A stretch of DNA of 64,000 nucleotides from an uncultured Lachnospiraceae bacterium (GCA_910587095.1 CAJUMJ010000034.1:1-64000), one strand, 5' to 3'; shown: positions 32,941 through 42,187, counted from the first letter of the stretch. The notes: generated by a model not told the origin, from the letters alone. Program-made: numbers and translations.

Positions 32941-33444
32941 CTAATCCGTAAAAACCTTACGGGGTGCAATACTCTGGATCGCCTTGATCAGCTCTGCGTT
33001 GGGCTCCAGAATAATCTTTGTATCGCCGTTCCAGACCATCATGTATCTTCTCTCCGGCTGCGCGGCAATACCTGAGCTGTAATCAGCCGTCTTCATCTGA
33101 CGGTTTCTGTAGGAATCCAGCCTGTGGGAATTCAAAGGCGCAAAAATCTCCATCTGTTCGAGGGTATAGCTGGCCGCCTTCTTTCTACGGCTTTTCGCCA
33201 TAACCTTGTCGATGCTGATCTCCCTGTCCACATACAAATACTCGTACTCAATATCCGCCTTCATGTAAGCAACATAAGCGCCCACAGCAGCCACAGCGGC
33301 CAACAGAAGCCCCGGTATGCCGGGCATAAATAAAAATCCGACCAGTACAAGCGCCACTGTCAGCATGATCAGCAGGATTTTCAAAAACTTCCATATAAAA
33401 GACGGCTTTCTTGCCACCAGACACTCCACATATGTTTCACTCAT
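32941..33444 (-). CDS. Small conserved membrane protein of unknown function
   Basis: 167 residues. A short N-terminal segment (ETYVECLVARKPSFIWKFLK) is followed by two closely spaced helices (about 20-40 and 43-60) and then a soluble beta-rich C-terminal domain (about 65-160) containing YLYVDREISIDKVMAKSRRK and RRYMMVWNGDTKIILEPN. It resembles small YcxB/DUF-type PH-like membrane proteins of Lachnospiraceae, which I recall without being able to name the family safely. GGAGG lies 7 bases before the ATG, and a good sigma-A-type promoter is found upstream. It is probably not part of the guanine pathway. Confidence 0.7.
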   Translation of the reverse strand: MSETYVECLVARKPSFIWKFLKILLIMLTVALVLVGFLFMPGIPGLLLAAVAAVGAYVAYMKADIEYEYLYVDREISIDKVMAKSRRKKAASYTLEQMEIFAPLNSHRLDSYRNRQMKTADYSSGIAAQPERRYMMVWNGDTKIILEPNAELIKAIQSIAPRKVFTD

Positions 33445-33586
33445 AAAGTAACCTCCGTCTTTAAAGACAAAACATTTTTCCAGTTTGGATCCTTTCCTGA
33501 TCCATCCAAAAGACTCTCACGCCATTCGCCAGGCATCCGTGCTGGCACGGCGTCTGATTCATTGATCGCGGAAATAAATTTAGATT

Positions 33587-33615
33587 ATCATATAACAAAT
33601 CCGGAAAAGTTGCAA
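33587..33615 (-). promoter_or_regulatory. Promoter of the 32941 gene
   Basis: On the minus strand TTGCAA (33615-33610), a 17-base spacer and TATGAT (33592-33587). It lies in the 211-base gap after the glycan operon and marks a new transcription start. A perfect GTCTTTAAAGAC palindrome occurs near the ribosome site. Confidence 0.55.
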
Positions 33616-33655
33616 GCTCAAACGTGCCTTATCGGAAGCCGAATTACACAAAGCC

Positions 33656-34702
33656 TCACTTCCCGGCCATCACCTTTCCGTATTCCTCCCGCTTGTCCCT
33701 CATCAGTTCAAGTCCCCGGGACAGCTCTTCTAAAGGAAATCTGTGCGTAATCACCTGCGCGGGCGCAATCCGTCCGACCCGCAGCCTGTCCAACACATAA
33801 TGCCAGTCGTCCTCCAAGCTGTGTGTAAAAGAAGAATTCCATGTCCCGAGCACTGTCAACTGATTGCGCAAGATCTTCCAATAAACATCTTTCGGAAGCG
33901 TCATATCCGAAGCCGGATTCCCGACCAGCATAATCCGCCCGCCCGGCCCTGTCATTCTGACCGCCTGCGCCACCGTCTCATTTCTTCCTACGCATTCGAA
34001 AAATACATCCGCTCCCTTTTTACCTGTCCGTTCCTCCAGCCACTTTTCCACGTCCTGCTTCCTGCCGTCGCAAAAAGACTCCTCCGGCAAGCCAAACTTG
34101 ACGGCCATCCGCTTCTGGAAATCCTTGTTGCCTACGGCGAGAATATTTGTATGCCCCGCCTCAATCAAAAACATGAGCAAAAACAGACCGATCGTCCCCA
34201 GGCCGCAGATCGCAACACACTCATCCTCTGCGGGAGCAATCCTTCTCATGGAATGAACCGCCACTGCCATGGGCTCGAGCATCGCCGCCTCCTCAAAGCT
34301 TGCTCCGTCAGGAAGTTCGAGCAGGCATTTTTCAGGAACCGCCACATACTCCGCAAATCCCCCGTCCCTGCGTGATCCCATATAGCTGTAGTGCCTGCAC
34401 ATCTCATACTGCTCTTTTTGGCAAGGCCGACATTCCCCACAGGGAATCAGCGGAAACACGCCGACTCTTTTTCCCAGCCAGCCTGCGTCCACACCCGCAC
34501 CCACAGCCTCCACCTGCCCGGCAAATTCATGTCCCGGTATGAGAGGATAGGAATACGTTCCGGTATGAAAAACTCGCGGAATATCGGAGCCGCAGATCCC
34601 TACCGCTTTTACCGCAAGCAGCGCCTCGTTCTCTCCCATTGTAGGAGTGTTTGTATTCTCAAATCTCAAATCATTGATACCGTGCAACACCCATGCTTTC
34701 AC
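33656..34702 (-). CDS. Zinc-dependent polyol-phosphate dehydrogenase (MDR family), likely making the CDP-polyol precursor
   Basis: 348 residues from GTG 34702, chosen because AGGAGG lies just upstream and VKAWVLHGINDLRFEN is a normal MDR start. Catalytic zinc ligands are in CGSDIPRVFH and GHEFAGQVE, structural-zinc cysteines in PCGECRPCQKEQYEMC, and the NAD loop is GLGTIGL. It resembles galactitol-1-phosphate 5-dehydrogenase more than pneumococcal or staphylococcal TarJ. Next to a TarI-like cytidylyltransferase it probably reduces a ketose phosphate (ribulose-5-P or xylulose-5-P) to a polyol phosphate. It is the last gene of the glycan operon. Confidence 0.8.
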   Translation of the reverse strand: MKAWVLHGINDLRFENTNTPTMGENEALLAVKAVGICGSDIPRVFHTGTYSYPLIPGHEFAGQVEAVGAGVDAGWLGKRVGVFPLIPCGECRPCQKEQYEMCRHYSYMGSRRDGGFAEYVAVPEKCLLELPDGASFEEAAMLEPMAVAVHSMRRIAPAEDECVAICGLGTIGLFLLMFLIEAGHTNILAVGNKDFQKRMAVKFGLPEESFCDGRKQDVEKWLEERTGKKGADVFFECVGRNETVAQAVRMTGPGGRIMLVGNPASDMTLPKDVYWKILRNQLTVLGTWNSSFTHSLEDDWHYVLDRLRVGRIAPAQVITHRFPLEELSRGLELMRDKREEYGKVMAGK

Positions 34703-34830
34703 TTTTTCCTCCTGTCCCGAGCTCTTGCCCTCTTCGTCAAAGCTTCCTGCCTCAGCCAACACCTCCACGGCCGGTTTTCCGGATAAATACCAAGCTTCTT
34801 CTCCATTGTTATAACACATTCAGGCCCGCC

Positions 34831-35568
34831 CTAAAATATCGATTGGAACCGCTCCAAATCCGCCATCGTGGTTATTTTATAATTCCCCTCGTCCCCCGGA
34901 ATCATGGCGACATCCATTCCCGCCATAACCGCAGGCTCCGTGGAACCGTTGATTTGCAAAATCTTTTCCGGCAAAAGCCTCCGGTTCGCCTCATAATATT
35001 TCCCCAACGCAAAAATCTCGGGCGCCTGCCCCGCAAAAATCCGGCTGCGCTCCAGAAGAGACGAAACCCTGACACCGTCCTCGCTGTAATATACCGTATC
35101 CTTCATAGGCAGAACAGGCAAAGCGCCGTCATGCCCCCCTGCCACGGCTTCCAGACAGTCCGAAATCTGTTTGGCCGACACACGGGGCCTGGCCGCGTCA
35201 TGAATCAGCACGTAATCGGAATCCGCAGCATATTTTCTGATGTCCTCAAGACCGTTCAAAATAGAAAGCTGCCTCGTCCTGCCCGGCTCGGAAAATCCCC
35301 GAAACTTGCCGCAAATCCCGCTTCCTCCGCCAATTTCAACGCTGCCCTTTTCCTTTCGACCGGCATCCAAAGCAGCCATGCACTCTAATACAACCTCGCG
35401 CCACATCTCGTCCGCCACAATTTGCACCGAATCTATACCCCCATGGGAGAGTATTGTCTTCAGACAACAGGCAATGATCGGCTTGTTATTCACTTTTATG
35501 TACTGTTTCGGCGTCTCCGTCCCCATTCTTGTCCCTGTTCCGCCTGACAGAAGAAGCGCTGTCACCAT
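34831..35568 (-). CDS. IspD/TarI-family cytidylyltransferase
   Basis: 245 residues with the CTP-binding start LLLSGGTGTRMGTETPKQYI, SDYVLIHDAARPRVSAKQIS and the C-terminal EGNYKITTMADLERFQSI. The IspD family includes MEP cytidylyltransferases and the polyol-phosphate enzymes TarI (ribitol) and Abp (arabinitol). An insertion around residues 75-95 (GRKEKGSVEIGGGSGICGKF) is unusual. Its place between an epimerase and a polyol-phosphate dehydrogenase supports a CDP-polyol role over isoprenoid synthesis. The product, CDP-ribitol, CDP-arabinitol or CDP-xylitol, cannot be read from sequence. Confidence 0.82.
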   Translation of the reverse strand: MVTALLLSGGTGTRMGTETPKQYIKVNNKPIIACCLKTILSHGGIDSVQIVADEMWREVVLECMAALDAGRKEKGSVEIGGGSGICGKFRGFSEPGRTRQLSILNGLEDIRKYAADSDYVLIHDAARPRVSAKQISDCLEAVAGGHDGALPVLPMKDTVYYSEDGVRVSSLLERSRIFAGQAPEIFALGKYYEANRRLLPEKILQINGSTEPAVMAGMDVAMIPGDEGNYKITTMADLERFQSIF

Positions 35569-35647
35569 ATCCTCACCCCCAATGCAGTCTATGCCAAAAC
35601 AGAAACGGCTATGTCAGAAAAACTTCCTGAAAAGCCGTCCGTTTTAC

Positions 35648-36310
35648 TCAAAATTTCAAGTTTTTGATATTTCTGAGCGTTTCCCCGTAAGGCGCTTCCT
35701 TCCCGAAAAGGAGCGTCGTGCCAAGCACGAAGCTCTTCACACCCCTGGGGGCATACTGCTTGATCTTGTCCTCCCCGCAGGCACCGTCCCAGCAGATCTC
35801 GAAGTTCGCCTCATCCTTGATCGACAAAAGCCTGGTAATTTTCTTCCCGACATAAGGCATGTACATCTGTCCTGCGTTTCCCGGGTTTACCGCCATCACC
35901 AATACCCGTTTCACAATCACAAGCATCTCCATCACCGTCTCAATACTCGTTCCCGGATTAATGGCGATTCCCGGCACCATACCCGCGTTAATGATCTTCT
36001 GCAACGTGGTGGATGGATGGTATTCCGCCTCCGGGTGAATATAGACAGTGTCGCCCTGGCGCAGGTTCTCCAGGAATATATGTATGTTGTTGTTCGGATG
36101 CTCTATCATCAGATGAACATCCAACGGTTTTTTCGCCGCCGAGGCAATAAACCTCATATCATTCAAAGACATGGCAAAATTAGGGACATAGCGCCCGTCC
36201 ATGATATCAATGTGGAAGGAATCGATACCGCCCTCCTCCAAATCATGCACTTCTTTTTCGAGATTGCCGTAGTTGGCACACATCATGGATGCCGTCAATT
36301 CAAATTTCAT
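35648..36310 (-). CDS. Ribulose/allulose-phosphate 3-epimerase-like protein
   Basis: 220 residues from ATG 36310 (AAGGTGA 6 bases upstream). TIM-barrel epimerase motifs are HIDIMDGRYVPNFAMS, DVHLMIEHP, VMAVNPGNAGQ and a DG pair in CWDGACGED. The usual SADF near the start is replaced by MCANY, and the second acid lies in WDGAC rather than VDGG, which is closer to allulose-6-phosphate epimerase (AlsE) than to housekeeping Rpe. In this locus it may interconvert ribulose-5-P and xylulose-5-P, setting which polyol is made downstream. Confidence 0.82.
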   Translation of the reverse strand: MKFELTASMMCANYGNLEKEVHDLEEGGIDSFHIDIMDGRYVPNFAMSLNDMRFIASAAKKPLDVHLMIEHPNNNIHIFLENLRQGDTVYIHPEAEYHPSTTLQKIINAGMVPGIAINPGTSIETVMEMLVIVKRVLVMAVNPGNAGQMYMPYVGKKITRLLSIKDEANFEICWDGACGEDKIKQYAPRGVKSFVLGTTLLFGKEAPYGETLRNIKNLKF

Positions 36311-36444
36311 TCGATTCACCTTTTCTATATTTTTCTCTCGTACACATAATACTATTATGTATGAAAAGCCCCGGACAATCAAGATAATAAATTAAATTTC
36401 CAATCATTACGCATTATTCAGCCGCCAACTGACCGTCTTTTTCT

Positions 36445-37986
36445 TTATACCGTGATTTGCAATGCCTCCAATATCCTCCTGCAGCTTTGGTCATCGCCAA
36501 AGCGATGCATTTTTTGTTTGAGCGCCCGTCTTTTCTGCATTGTCGCATCCTGTCTGTCAGCCACTTCCTTTACAAATTTGCACATGTCCTCAAAACAAAA
36601 TATTTCTTTTCCCGGAAGCCACTCCCTGATATTCTCAAAAACAAATCCCCGGCTCCTCTCGTATTCTTCCACATCTTCCAGCATAAACGCAATCGGTCTG
36701 TCCAACAGCATATAGTCCACTGCCGCCGAAGAGTAGTCGCTGATCAGTGCATCCGCATGTCCCAGCAGACGGTTTATAGGAACATCTTTCTCCACCATCT
36801 CCTCATTTTCAATCAAGTGAATATTCGAACATCCCTCACAGAACACCTCTTTTCTATCCTGAAACGGATGCAGCTTTACAACCAAAACTATATTTTCCTT
36901 CTCCAAATATGTATTCAGTTCCATCAACTGATTTTTTGTATTCACGATCGGCAGCCCTGTCTCCGATTCCAGCGCATATTCATTTAGCTGCGCCAGCTTT
37001 CGCTCTGTAGATCGAAATGTAGGAAGCCAAAATATGTATTTTTCAGCGTATGGAATATGCAGTTTTGTAACGTCGTCTCTGTCCGAATGAAACAGCCAGT
37101 CCTGCTTCGCATAACCGGTCACAAGAACCTGCTCTTTTCGCAGACCGTAAATGTCCGTGTGAATATCCGCATACAAATCGCTGATAACCGTTGTGTACTC
37201 ATAACGTTTTTCGCAGCGTACAAAATTAACTCTCGTTTTAAAGCCGCATCCATGCCATAATTGTACCCTGATCTGGTCTTTCCTGCAATTTCTTGCAAAT
37301 CCATAGGCATCCGTAAAAAAGATATACTTTGCCAGACATAAAGCACGATAATACGCTTCCCGCTCTGCCGGTTTCTCGGAAACCGACCAGTCAAAAGACA
37401 AAAAGCTTACATTTTCCACATTCCCATATCCTTCAAACTCTTCCGGATTCTTAACAAACCAAATTAGCTCATATGTATGATTCATTCCACTTTTGAGCGC
37501 ATACTCAAACAACGCTCTGGCATTGTCTGAAAAGTCCATACCTTTTACATAAGAAGAAGCGTGTGGGCCGCTTCGAAACACAATGATATTATCCAGGGGT
37601 ACATCTGCATATTTCTCGCGATAGTAATCTTCAAACTCTGTTTCCCTGTTTGCGAAATAATAGATCGTGATATCCGGCGCATTCTCTCCCAAAACTGTAA
37701 CGATGTCTTCAAATACTTCTCTATAATAATCGCTTGTTATTACAATAGCTGTTTCCTCAAGCGCTTCTCTTATTAAATAAGATATATGTACTACTTCGAT
37801 CTCTTTTCCATGGAAAATAAAATGCCCTAAATTTCTCCGGTTTGTGTCCACAATATAAGATATTCGTCCAAGAACATCATATTTGCCGCAAAACTCTTCC
37901 AAATAGGCAATTGATTTTTCCACACAGCAGATTTTTTTCCCAAGCAAACAATTACTATTTTTTTCTGTGAGCTTTGACAGGGTCAT
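36445..37986 (-). CDS. CDP-glycerol/CDP-ribitol glycerophosphotransferase-like teichoic polymerase
   Basis: 513 residues. The C-terminal 370 residues are the TagB/TagF/TarL fold, with IRVQLWHGCGFKTRVNFV (catalytic His), VLVTGYAKQDWLF, YIFWLPTFRSTE, VLVVKLHPFQD and LGHADALISDYSSAAVDYML. The first 115 residues form a separate Rossmann-like module (GKKICCVEKS, then ISYIVDTNRR, then TAIVITSDYY) related to the one found repeatedly in this locus. The protein would transfer polyol phosphate from a CDP-donor onto a teichoic-like chain at the inner membrane face. Donor identity is inferred from the neighbouring CDP-polyol genes. Confidence 0.87.
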   Translation of the reverse strand: MTLSKLTEKNSNCLLGKKICCVEKSIAYLEEFCGKYDVLGRISYIVDTNRRNLGHFIFHGKEIEVVHISYLIREALEETAIVITSDYYREVFEDIVTVLGENAPDITIYYFANRETEFEDYYREKYADVPLDNIIVFRSGPHASSYVKGMDFSDNARALFEYALKSGMNHTYELIWFVKNPEEFEGYGNVENVSFLSFDWSVSEKPAEREAYYRALCLAKYIFFTDAYGFARNCRKDQIRVQLWHGCGFKTRVNFVRCEKRYEYTTVISDLYADIHTDIYGLRKEQVLVTGYAKQDWLFHSDRDDVTKLHIPYAEKYIFWLPTFRSTERKLAQLNEYALESETGLPIVNTKNQLMELNTYLEKENIVLVVKLHPFQDRKEVFCEGCSNIHLIENEEMVEKDVPINRLLGHADALISDYSSAAVDYMLLDRPIAFMLEDVEEYERSRGFVFENIREWLPGKEIFCFEDMCKFVKEVADRQDATMQKRRALKQKMHRFGDDQSCRRILEALQITV

Positions 37987-38001
37987 AACACACGTCTCCT
38001 T

Positions 38002-39552
38002 TTAGCTTCCGCCACTCAGATACTTGCCGGCATCTTTAAAAAAGCTGATAATAATTATCAATATGACGATTCCGATCGGAAACGCCGCTATAATGGAAAC
38101 CGACTGCAAACTGTACATAGAATTTTCAGTAAATATTAAAGCAATTGGGAGCAAAATAAACATAACCGCCCAAAAAACCCTTACTCTTTTATCCGGTTCC
38201 GTACTTACACAGAGCTTTTTATAAGAATATGCAGAAACCACCATCGTCAATGCGTCAAAAGTTGTCGAGTAAAACGCAATCATCGTAACAATCAGTAACA
38301 CCAAAGCGATCTTCGATAACGGAAGCGTCTCAATTACTTCTAATATCGCCTCGGCATAACTGCCTCCCTTTGCAATAAACCCGGAAATCTCTACCCCATG
38401 TTTCAATTCCTGTGCCATTCCATAATTCCCGAGAATAATAAAGGACATAAAAGTCCCCGCAAGCCCCCATGCATATCCCCCAAGAATCGTATTCTTCACA
38501 GTCCTGCCCTCACTGATCACACCGATAAAAAACGGCGTTGCCACACACCAGACCATCCAGTAAGACCAGTAATAAATAGTCCAGTTCTGTGGAAACGAGG
38601 TTTCCCTAAGCGGATCCATCCATGTAGACATTGAAATAAAGTTTTGCGCCATATTTCCCATTGCGGAAAATCCGGTTTCCAAAATATACCTCGCTTCCCC
38701 GCCGCCAAAAAGCACATACGAAAGCAGCAAAAAGAAAAGATAGGCGCAATATGTAGCAAGCTTCGAAACGCCTCTCATCCCAAACCACACCGTCATTGTG
38801 TAAACAAATGCGATCAGAAACAATACCGCCACAGTCATTCGTACGCCAGGCGAAATTCCGAATAGACGTCCAATGGCCCCTGATAACAGAGGCGTCGCCA
38901 GGGAAAATGTGGTAGCCGTTCCCGCTATCAATGCAAAAATAGCCGTCAAGTCAATGAGCTTTCCCCACCCTCCGTCTGTCCTGCTTCCAAGTAACGGCCT
39001 GCACGCTTCCGAAAACTTCTGTTTCTCTCGCTTTCTGACATGCAGCATAAACCCAAATGCAACTGCCAGTATAATATAAAAGCTCCAGGCAATCGGCCCC
39101 CAATGGAACAACGGATATGTGGACGCCCATTTTTGGACCCCGCCCATACTTTCGATTAACGGCTCATTGGCATAGAGAGCCCATTCACACAGGGAGTAAA
39201 ACAGGATATCCGCCGCCATAGTAGAAGTAAATATCATCGTTCCCCAGCGAAAGGAAGAATACCGTGGAGTTGGCATATCGCCAAGCCTGATTTGACCGAA
39301 CTTCGAAAAAGCAACATATATCGTGCATCCGAATATGCCTAAGCCCAGTATTGCGTAATACAGCCCCCCTTCATCGCCCAAAAGCGTTCTGATCACGCCC
39401 AGTACAGCCGAAGAATCCCCCGGAAAAATCATAAAAATACCATCCAGCAGAATAACTGCTGCCAAAGGTAACATGATCGTTATCCAATCAATCTGTCTTC
39501 GCAAACCTGTTTTCCTTATATTATCAGACTGCGTTTCCCGCATATTTTTCAT
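38002..39552 (-). CDS. BCCT-family transporter, probable choline importer
   Basis: 516 residues with about 12 helices and BCCT features: FSKFGQIRLGDMPTPRYSSF in the first loops, MAADILFYSLCEWALYANEP, and the Trp-rich substrate helix WTIYYWSYWMVWCVATPFFIGVISEGRTV. The family imports choline, betaine or carnitine. Its place next to licC and licA suggests choline uptake for phosphocholine synthesis, the job done by LicB, a different family, in pneumococcus. It overlaps the licC end by 29 bases if the first ATG is used; ATG 39543 is an alternative. Osmoprotectant uptake is the competing explanation. Confidence 0.88.
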   Translation of the reverse strand: MKNMRETQSDNIRKTGLRRQIDWITIMLPLAAVILLDGIFMIFPGDSSAVLGVIRTLLGDEGGLYYAILGLGIFGCTIYVAFSKFGQIRLGDMPTPRYSSFRWGTMIFTSTMAADILFYSLCEWALYANEPLIESMGGVQKWASTYPLFHWGPIAWSFYIILAVAFGFMLHVRKREKQKFSEACRPLLGSRTDGGWGKLIDLTAIFALIAGTATTFSLATPLLSGAIGRLFGISPGVRMTVAVLFLIAFVYTMTVWFGMRGVSKLATYCAYLFFLLLSYVLFGGGEARYILETGFSAMGNMAQNFISMSTWMDPLRETSFPQNWTIYYWSYWMVWCVATPFFIGVISEGRTVKNTILGGYAWGLAGTFMSFIILGNYGMAQELKHGVEISGFIAKGGSYAEAILEVIETLPLSKIALVLLIVTMIAFYSTTFDALTMVVSAYSYKKLCVSTEPDKRVRVFWAVMFILLPIALIFTENSMYSLQSVSIIAAFPIGIVILIIIISFFKDAGKYLSGGS

Positions 39553-40246
39553 AAGTTTTATCTATCCTTATCAACTCTTCCAGACTGTCAATCTCTGTAA
39601 CGTCCTGCGCTCTCATAGGTTTAATCCCTAACCGATACTCTTCGGGGTAGCAGAACAACGCAACATCATCCCAATATATCTGCTTATGGTTTTTCTGTTC
39701 AAACTCAATTTCCAAATGTCTCCGTAGTTTTCTGCCGTCCTCTTTCGTCCATCTTGAAATGCTGTACAATTGCCAGCCGGCTGTACCTCCTGATCTGCTG
39801 CACTTTGTCACAATGCCATTCTCTACGGTCAAAAGCCATTCTTTCGTCTCAACATCCGTCCATACGCAGTTATAACCGGATTTTTCCGTCTCCGGAGACA
39901 GAACCAGCTTATTGTTTATCATCTGATCCCCATCCAGTATCATGGCATTTTCAATATAATTTCTCGCCGCATAGAGAGAAGAAATATTATTCGTTTCCCG
40001 GTAATACGGATTATAAAGAAGCGACACCCCCGGATATTTCTCCTCCAGATAACCAAATTGTTCCCGCAAATGCCCTGTCACTATATATACCTCATTGATA
40101 CCGTTTTGACGCAATCCTTGAATAGCTGTTTCAATCATCGGTTTTCCCATGACGCTGACCAGCGGTTTGGGAATATTGGCAGTCAGAGGCATCATTCTGC
40201 TGCCTGTTCCCGCTGCCATGATAATCGCTCTTCTGACGTATTCCAT
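39524..40246 (-). CDS. licC: CTP:phosphocholine cytidylyltransferase
   Basis: 240 residues. The start RRAIIMAAGTGSRMMPLTAN is the nucleotidyltransferase loop. NIPKPLVSVMGKPMIETAIQ, GINEVYIVTGHLREQFGYLE, then YYRETNNISSLYAARNYIE and KQIYWDDVALF track pneumococcal LicC closely, including the KEWLL segment. It makes CDP-choline from phosphocholine in the cytoplasm. It overlaps the licA end by 55 bases, and no strong ribosome site is seen, so it depends on translational coupling. CDP-ethanolamine is possible but less likely given the LicA partner. Confidence 0.87.
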   Translation of the reverse strand: MEYVRRAIIMAAGTGSRMMPLTANIPKPLVSVMGKPMIETAIQGLRQNGINEVYIVTGHLREQFGYLEEKYPGVSLLYNPYYRETNNISSLYAARNYIENAMILDGDQMINNKLVLSPETEKSGYNCVWTDVETKEWLLTVENGIVTKCSRSGGTAGWQLYSISRWTKEDGRKLRRHLEIEFEQKNHKQIYWDDVALFCYPEEYRLGIKPMRAQDVTEIDSLEELIRIDKTYEKYAGNAV

Positions 40247-41166
40247 TTCTCACATAAATTCCCTTCCCTTATATATTGTGCCGCGATTTCAGAATACTCC
40301 TTCGCAAACAAATATTGTTTCAACGCGTACTCACCGAATTCTATCCCAATCCTGCTTTTATACTCACACCAATTGCTCCACAGCAAGCCGCACGAAGCTA
40401 TGTAACAATAGCATTTTACTCTTTCGTATAACTGACATTTTCCTTCAAAATACAGGTCGATTACATGGTCAATATTATCCCTTCCATATCCCGCATAAAT
40501 ACAAAACATCGCGATATCCACATGCGGATCCTGCATCCCCGCGTATTCCCAATCAATCAACTGCACCTTTGTTTCCTCATTTTCCGACGTAAACAGAAAA
40601 TTATCCGGCACCGCGTCTATATGCGTTAATATCTTCTCCTTTGGCAGACAATCCACAAAAGGCTTTAACTGCCAAACACTGGCCTTCGTTATTTCATAAT
40701 CCTCATATATAGAGGGCTGTTGTCTTAGCTGTTCATAATATTGAATCTGTCCATAAATATCAAATTCATGGGCAACGCCAAGCCGCATTCTATGAAATTC
40801 CTTTAATTTGGCAAGGCAAAGCGCTACATCCTCCATATCCATCGGATTACATACCCGTGCGTTATGTACATACTTTGTGATTTTATACCCGTCCTTTGCA
40901 TTAATATAAATCACATCATCACAAAGCCCTTTTCCCGCAATCGCCCGGTACACCACCTCCTCCTCCGATCTTTTGATTAACTGCTCTGTCCCTTCACCCG
41001 GAATCCTGATAATGTATTTGTGTCCTTTACAGTCAAAAAAGAACGACCGGTTTGTCATTCCTGCCTTTGCAATCTCTATATTCGTAATGTCGCAGTCCCA
41101 AACGCCAAACACCTTCTTTATTATTTCAACCGCTTCGGCGGGCATCTTCTCTCTGTTCTCATCCAC
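40192..41166 (-). CDS. licA: Choline kinase LicA
   Basis: 324 residues of the choline/aminoglycoside kinase fold. The nucleotide-loop region is AGMTNRSFFFDCKGHKYIIRIP, the catalytic loop is ILTHIDAVPDNFLF (H-D-x4-N), and the metal site is LIDWEYAGMQDPHVDIAMF. All match LicA of lic1 loci rather than generic phosphotransferases. It phosphorylates choline taken up by the adjacent transporter, feeding licC. The extra N-terminal 25 residues are short and helical. The gene is downstream of an FkbM methyltransferase in the operon. Confidence 0.88.
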   Translation of the reverse strand: MDENREKMPAEAVEIIKKVFGVWDCDITNIEIAKAGMTNRSFFFDCKGHKYIIRIPGEGTEQLIKRSEEEVVYRAIAGKGLCDDVIYINAKDGYKITKYVHNARVCNPMDMEDVALCLAKLKEFHRMRLGVAHEFDIYGQIQYYEQLRQQPSIYEDYEITKASVWQLKPFVDCLPKEKILTHIDAVPDNFLFTSENEETKVQLIDWEYAGMQDPHVDIAMFCIYAGYGRDNIDHVIDLYFEGKCQLYERVKCYCYIASCGLLWSNWCEYKSRIGIEFGEYALKQYLFAKEYSEIAAQYIREGNLCEKWNTSEERLSWQREQAAE

Positions 41167-41226
41167 ATTTATACTCCTGTTTCTATAGCCGGATAATATT
41201 TCAGCAATAGTTCATCCGGCTTCCGT

Positions 41227-42162
41227 TCACTGTAGCACATAAATCTCGTTCTCCTGCGTTGTATCCAAAAGACGGTAGCCCCTTTCTCCCATAAGCTTTC
41301 GGATACCGGCTCCTGCATACGACTCCACACAGATGACGTCAATCGGATATTTTCTGTAGTCAAGCCGTGTCAATAATTCCAAATCCAATCCCTCCGTATC
41401 AACGTCAAGTACATTTGGATATGTTTCAAAATTCTCGGCGATAATCGTATTGATCTCCTTCATCGGAATCAGCTTACAGTTTTTTTCCATACCTCTGCGT
41501 ACCGCCACTTCCTCTAAAAACGTATTTAAACCCGGATGCATCGGATCATAATAGTATGTCAGTTTCTCCCTCGTAAATTCCGAAGCAGCTCCTAAGTTTA
41601 CAATCTTATTCAATGGGCGGTATTCCCTGGCCAGATTGCACATTTCCGTATTCGGCTCCACCAGTACTCCCTTTGTGAATCCCTTTTCGTAAAAGAGATA
41701 TGTGTTATTTCTGACAATCGGATGACAAACACCAATATCCATATATGTAAAATCTTCATATCTGTTTTGTATATAATCGAATATAATCAAGTCTTCCTGA
41801 CTGGCCGAGTACGTCGATTTCCGGCCCTCTATATCGAGCAGACGGGCCACAATCGTATCAGCTTTCGGCAAAAGTGCGGATACCTGCTCTACAATCTCGT
41901 CCTCAATGTTCGGGTAAATAACCACAAGTACAGAATCGTTATCCTTTAATTCCGAAACCGCCCCGTCATCCTGAACCACAATCCCGTTGATCCTATTGCC
42001 TGCGTTTCTGCCAGCCCCGTCTATCATATAGTCAAAGGCCAGCGCTGCCTGATCATGATATGTTTGAAATTCAACGCCTGCACCCCATCCGATTATAGTC
42101 GAATACCTGTTTCTAAGTTTTTTGTAGTCTTCTTTTTGTAAGTATCTCATAGACAAACCCAT
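41227..42162 (-). CDS. FkbM-family methyltransferase with an N-terminal Rossmann-like module
   Basis: 311 residues (ATG 42162; ATG 42150 is possible). The C-terminal half has the FkbM pattern: DFTYMDIGVCHPIVRNNTYLFY, VLVEPNTEMCNLAREYRP, NVLDVDTEGLDLELLTRLDY. The first 110 residues hold STIIGWGAGVEFQTYHDQAA, DYMIDGAG and SVLVVIYPN, a divergent copy of the module found across this locus. In phosphocholine clusters such enzymes probably methylate sugars. It sits between the sulfatase-like gene and licA, with a 25-base and a 60-base gap. Confidence 0.78.
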   Translation of the reverse strand: MGLSMRYLQKEDYKKLRNRYSTIIGWGAGVEFQTYHDQAALAFDYMIDGAGRNAGNRINGIVVQDDGAVSELKDNDSVLVVIYPNIEDEIVEQVSALLPKADTIVARLLDIEGRKSTYSASQEDLIIFDYIQNRYEDFTYMDIGVCHPIVRNNTYLFYEKGFTKGVLVEPNTEMCNLAREYRPLNKIVNLGAASEFTREKLTYYYDPMHPGLNTFLEEVAVRRGMEKNCKLIPMKEINTIIAENFETYPNVLDVDTEGLDLELLTRLDYRKYPIDVICVESYAGAGIRKLMGERGYRLLDTTQENEIYVLQ

Positions 42163-42187
42163 TCCCTTATTTCTATAGACAAGTTGA

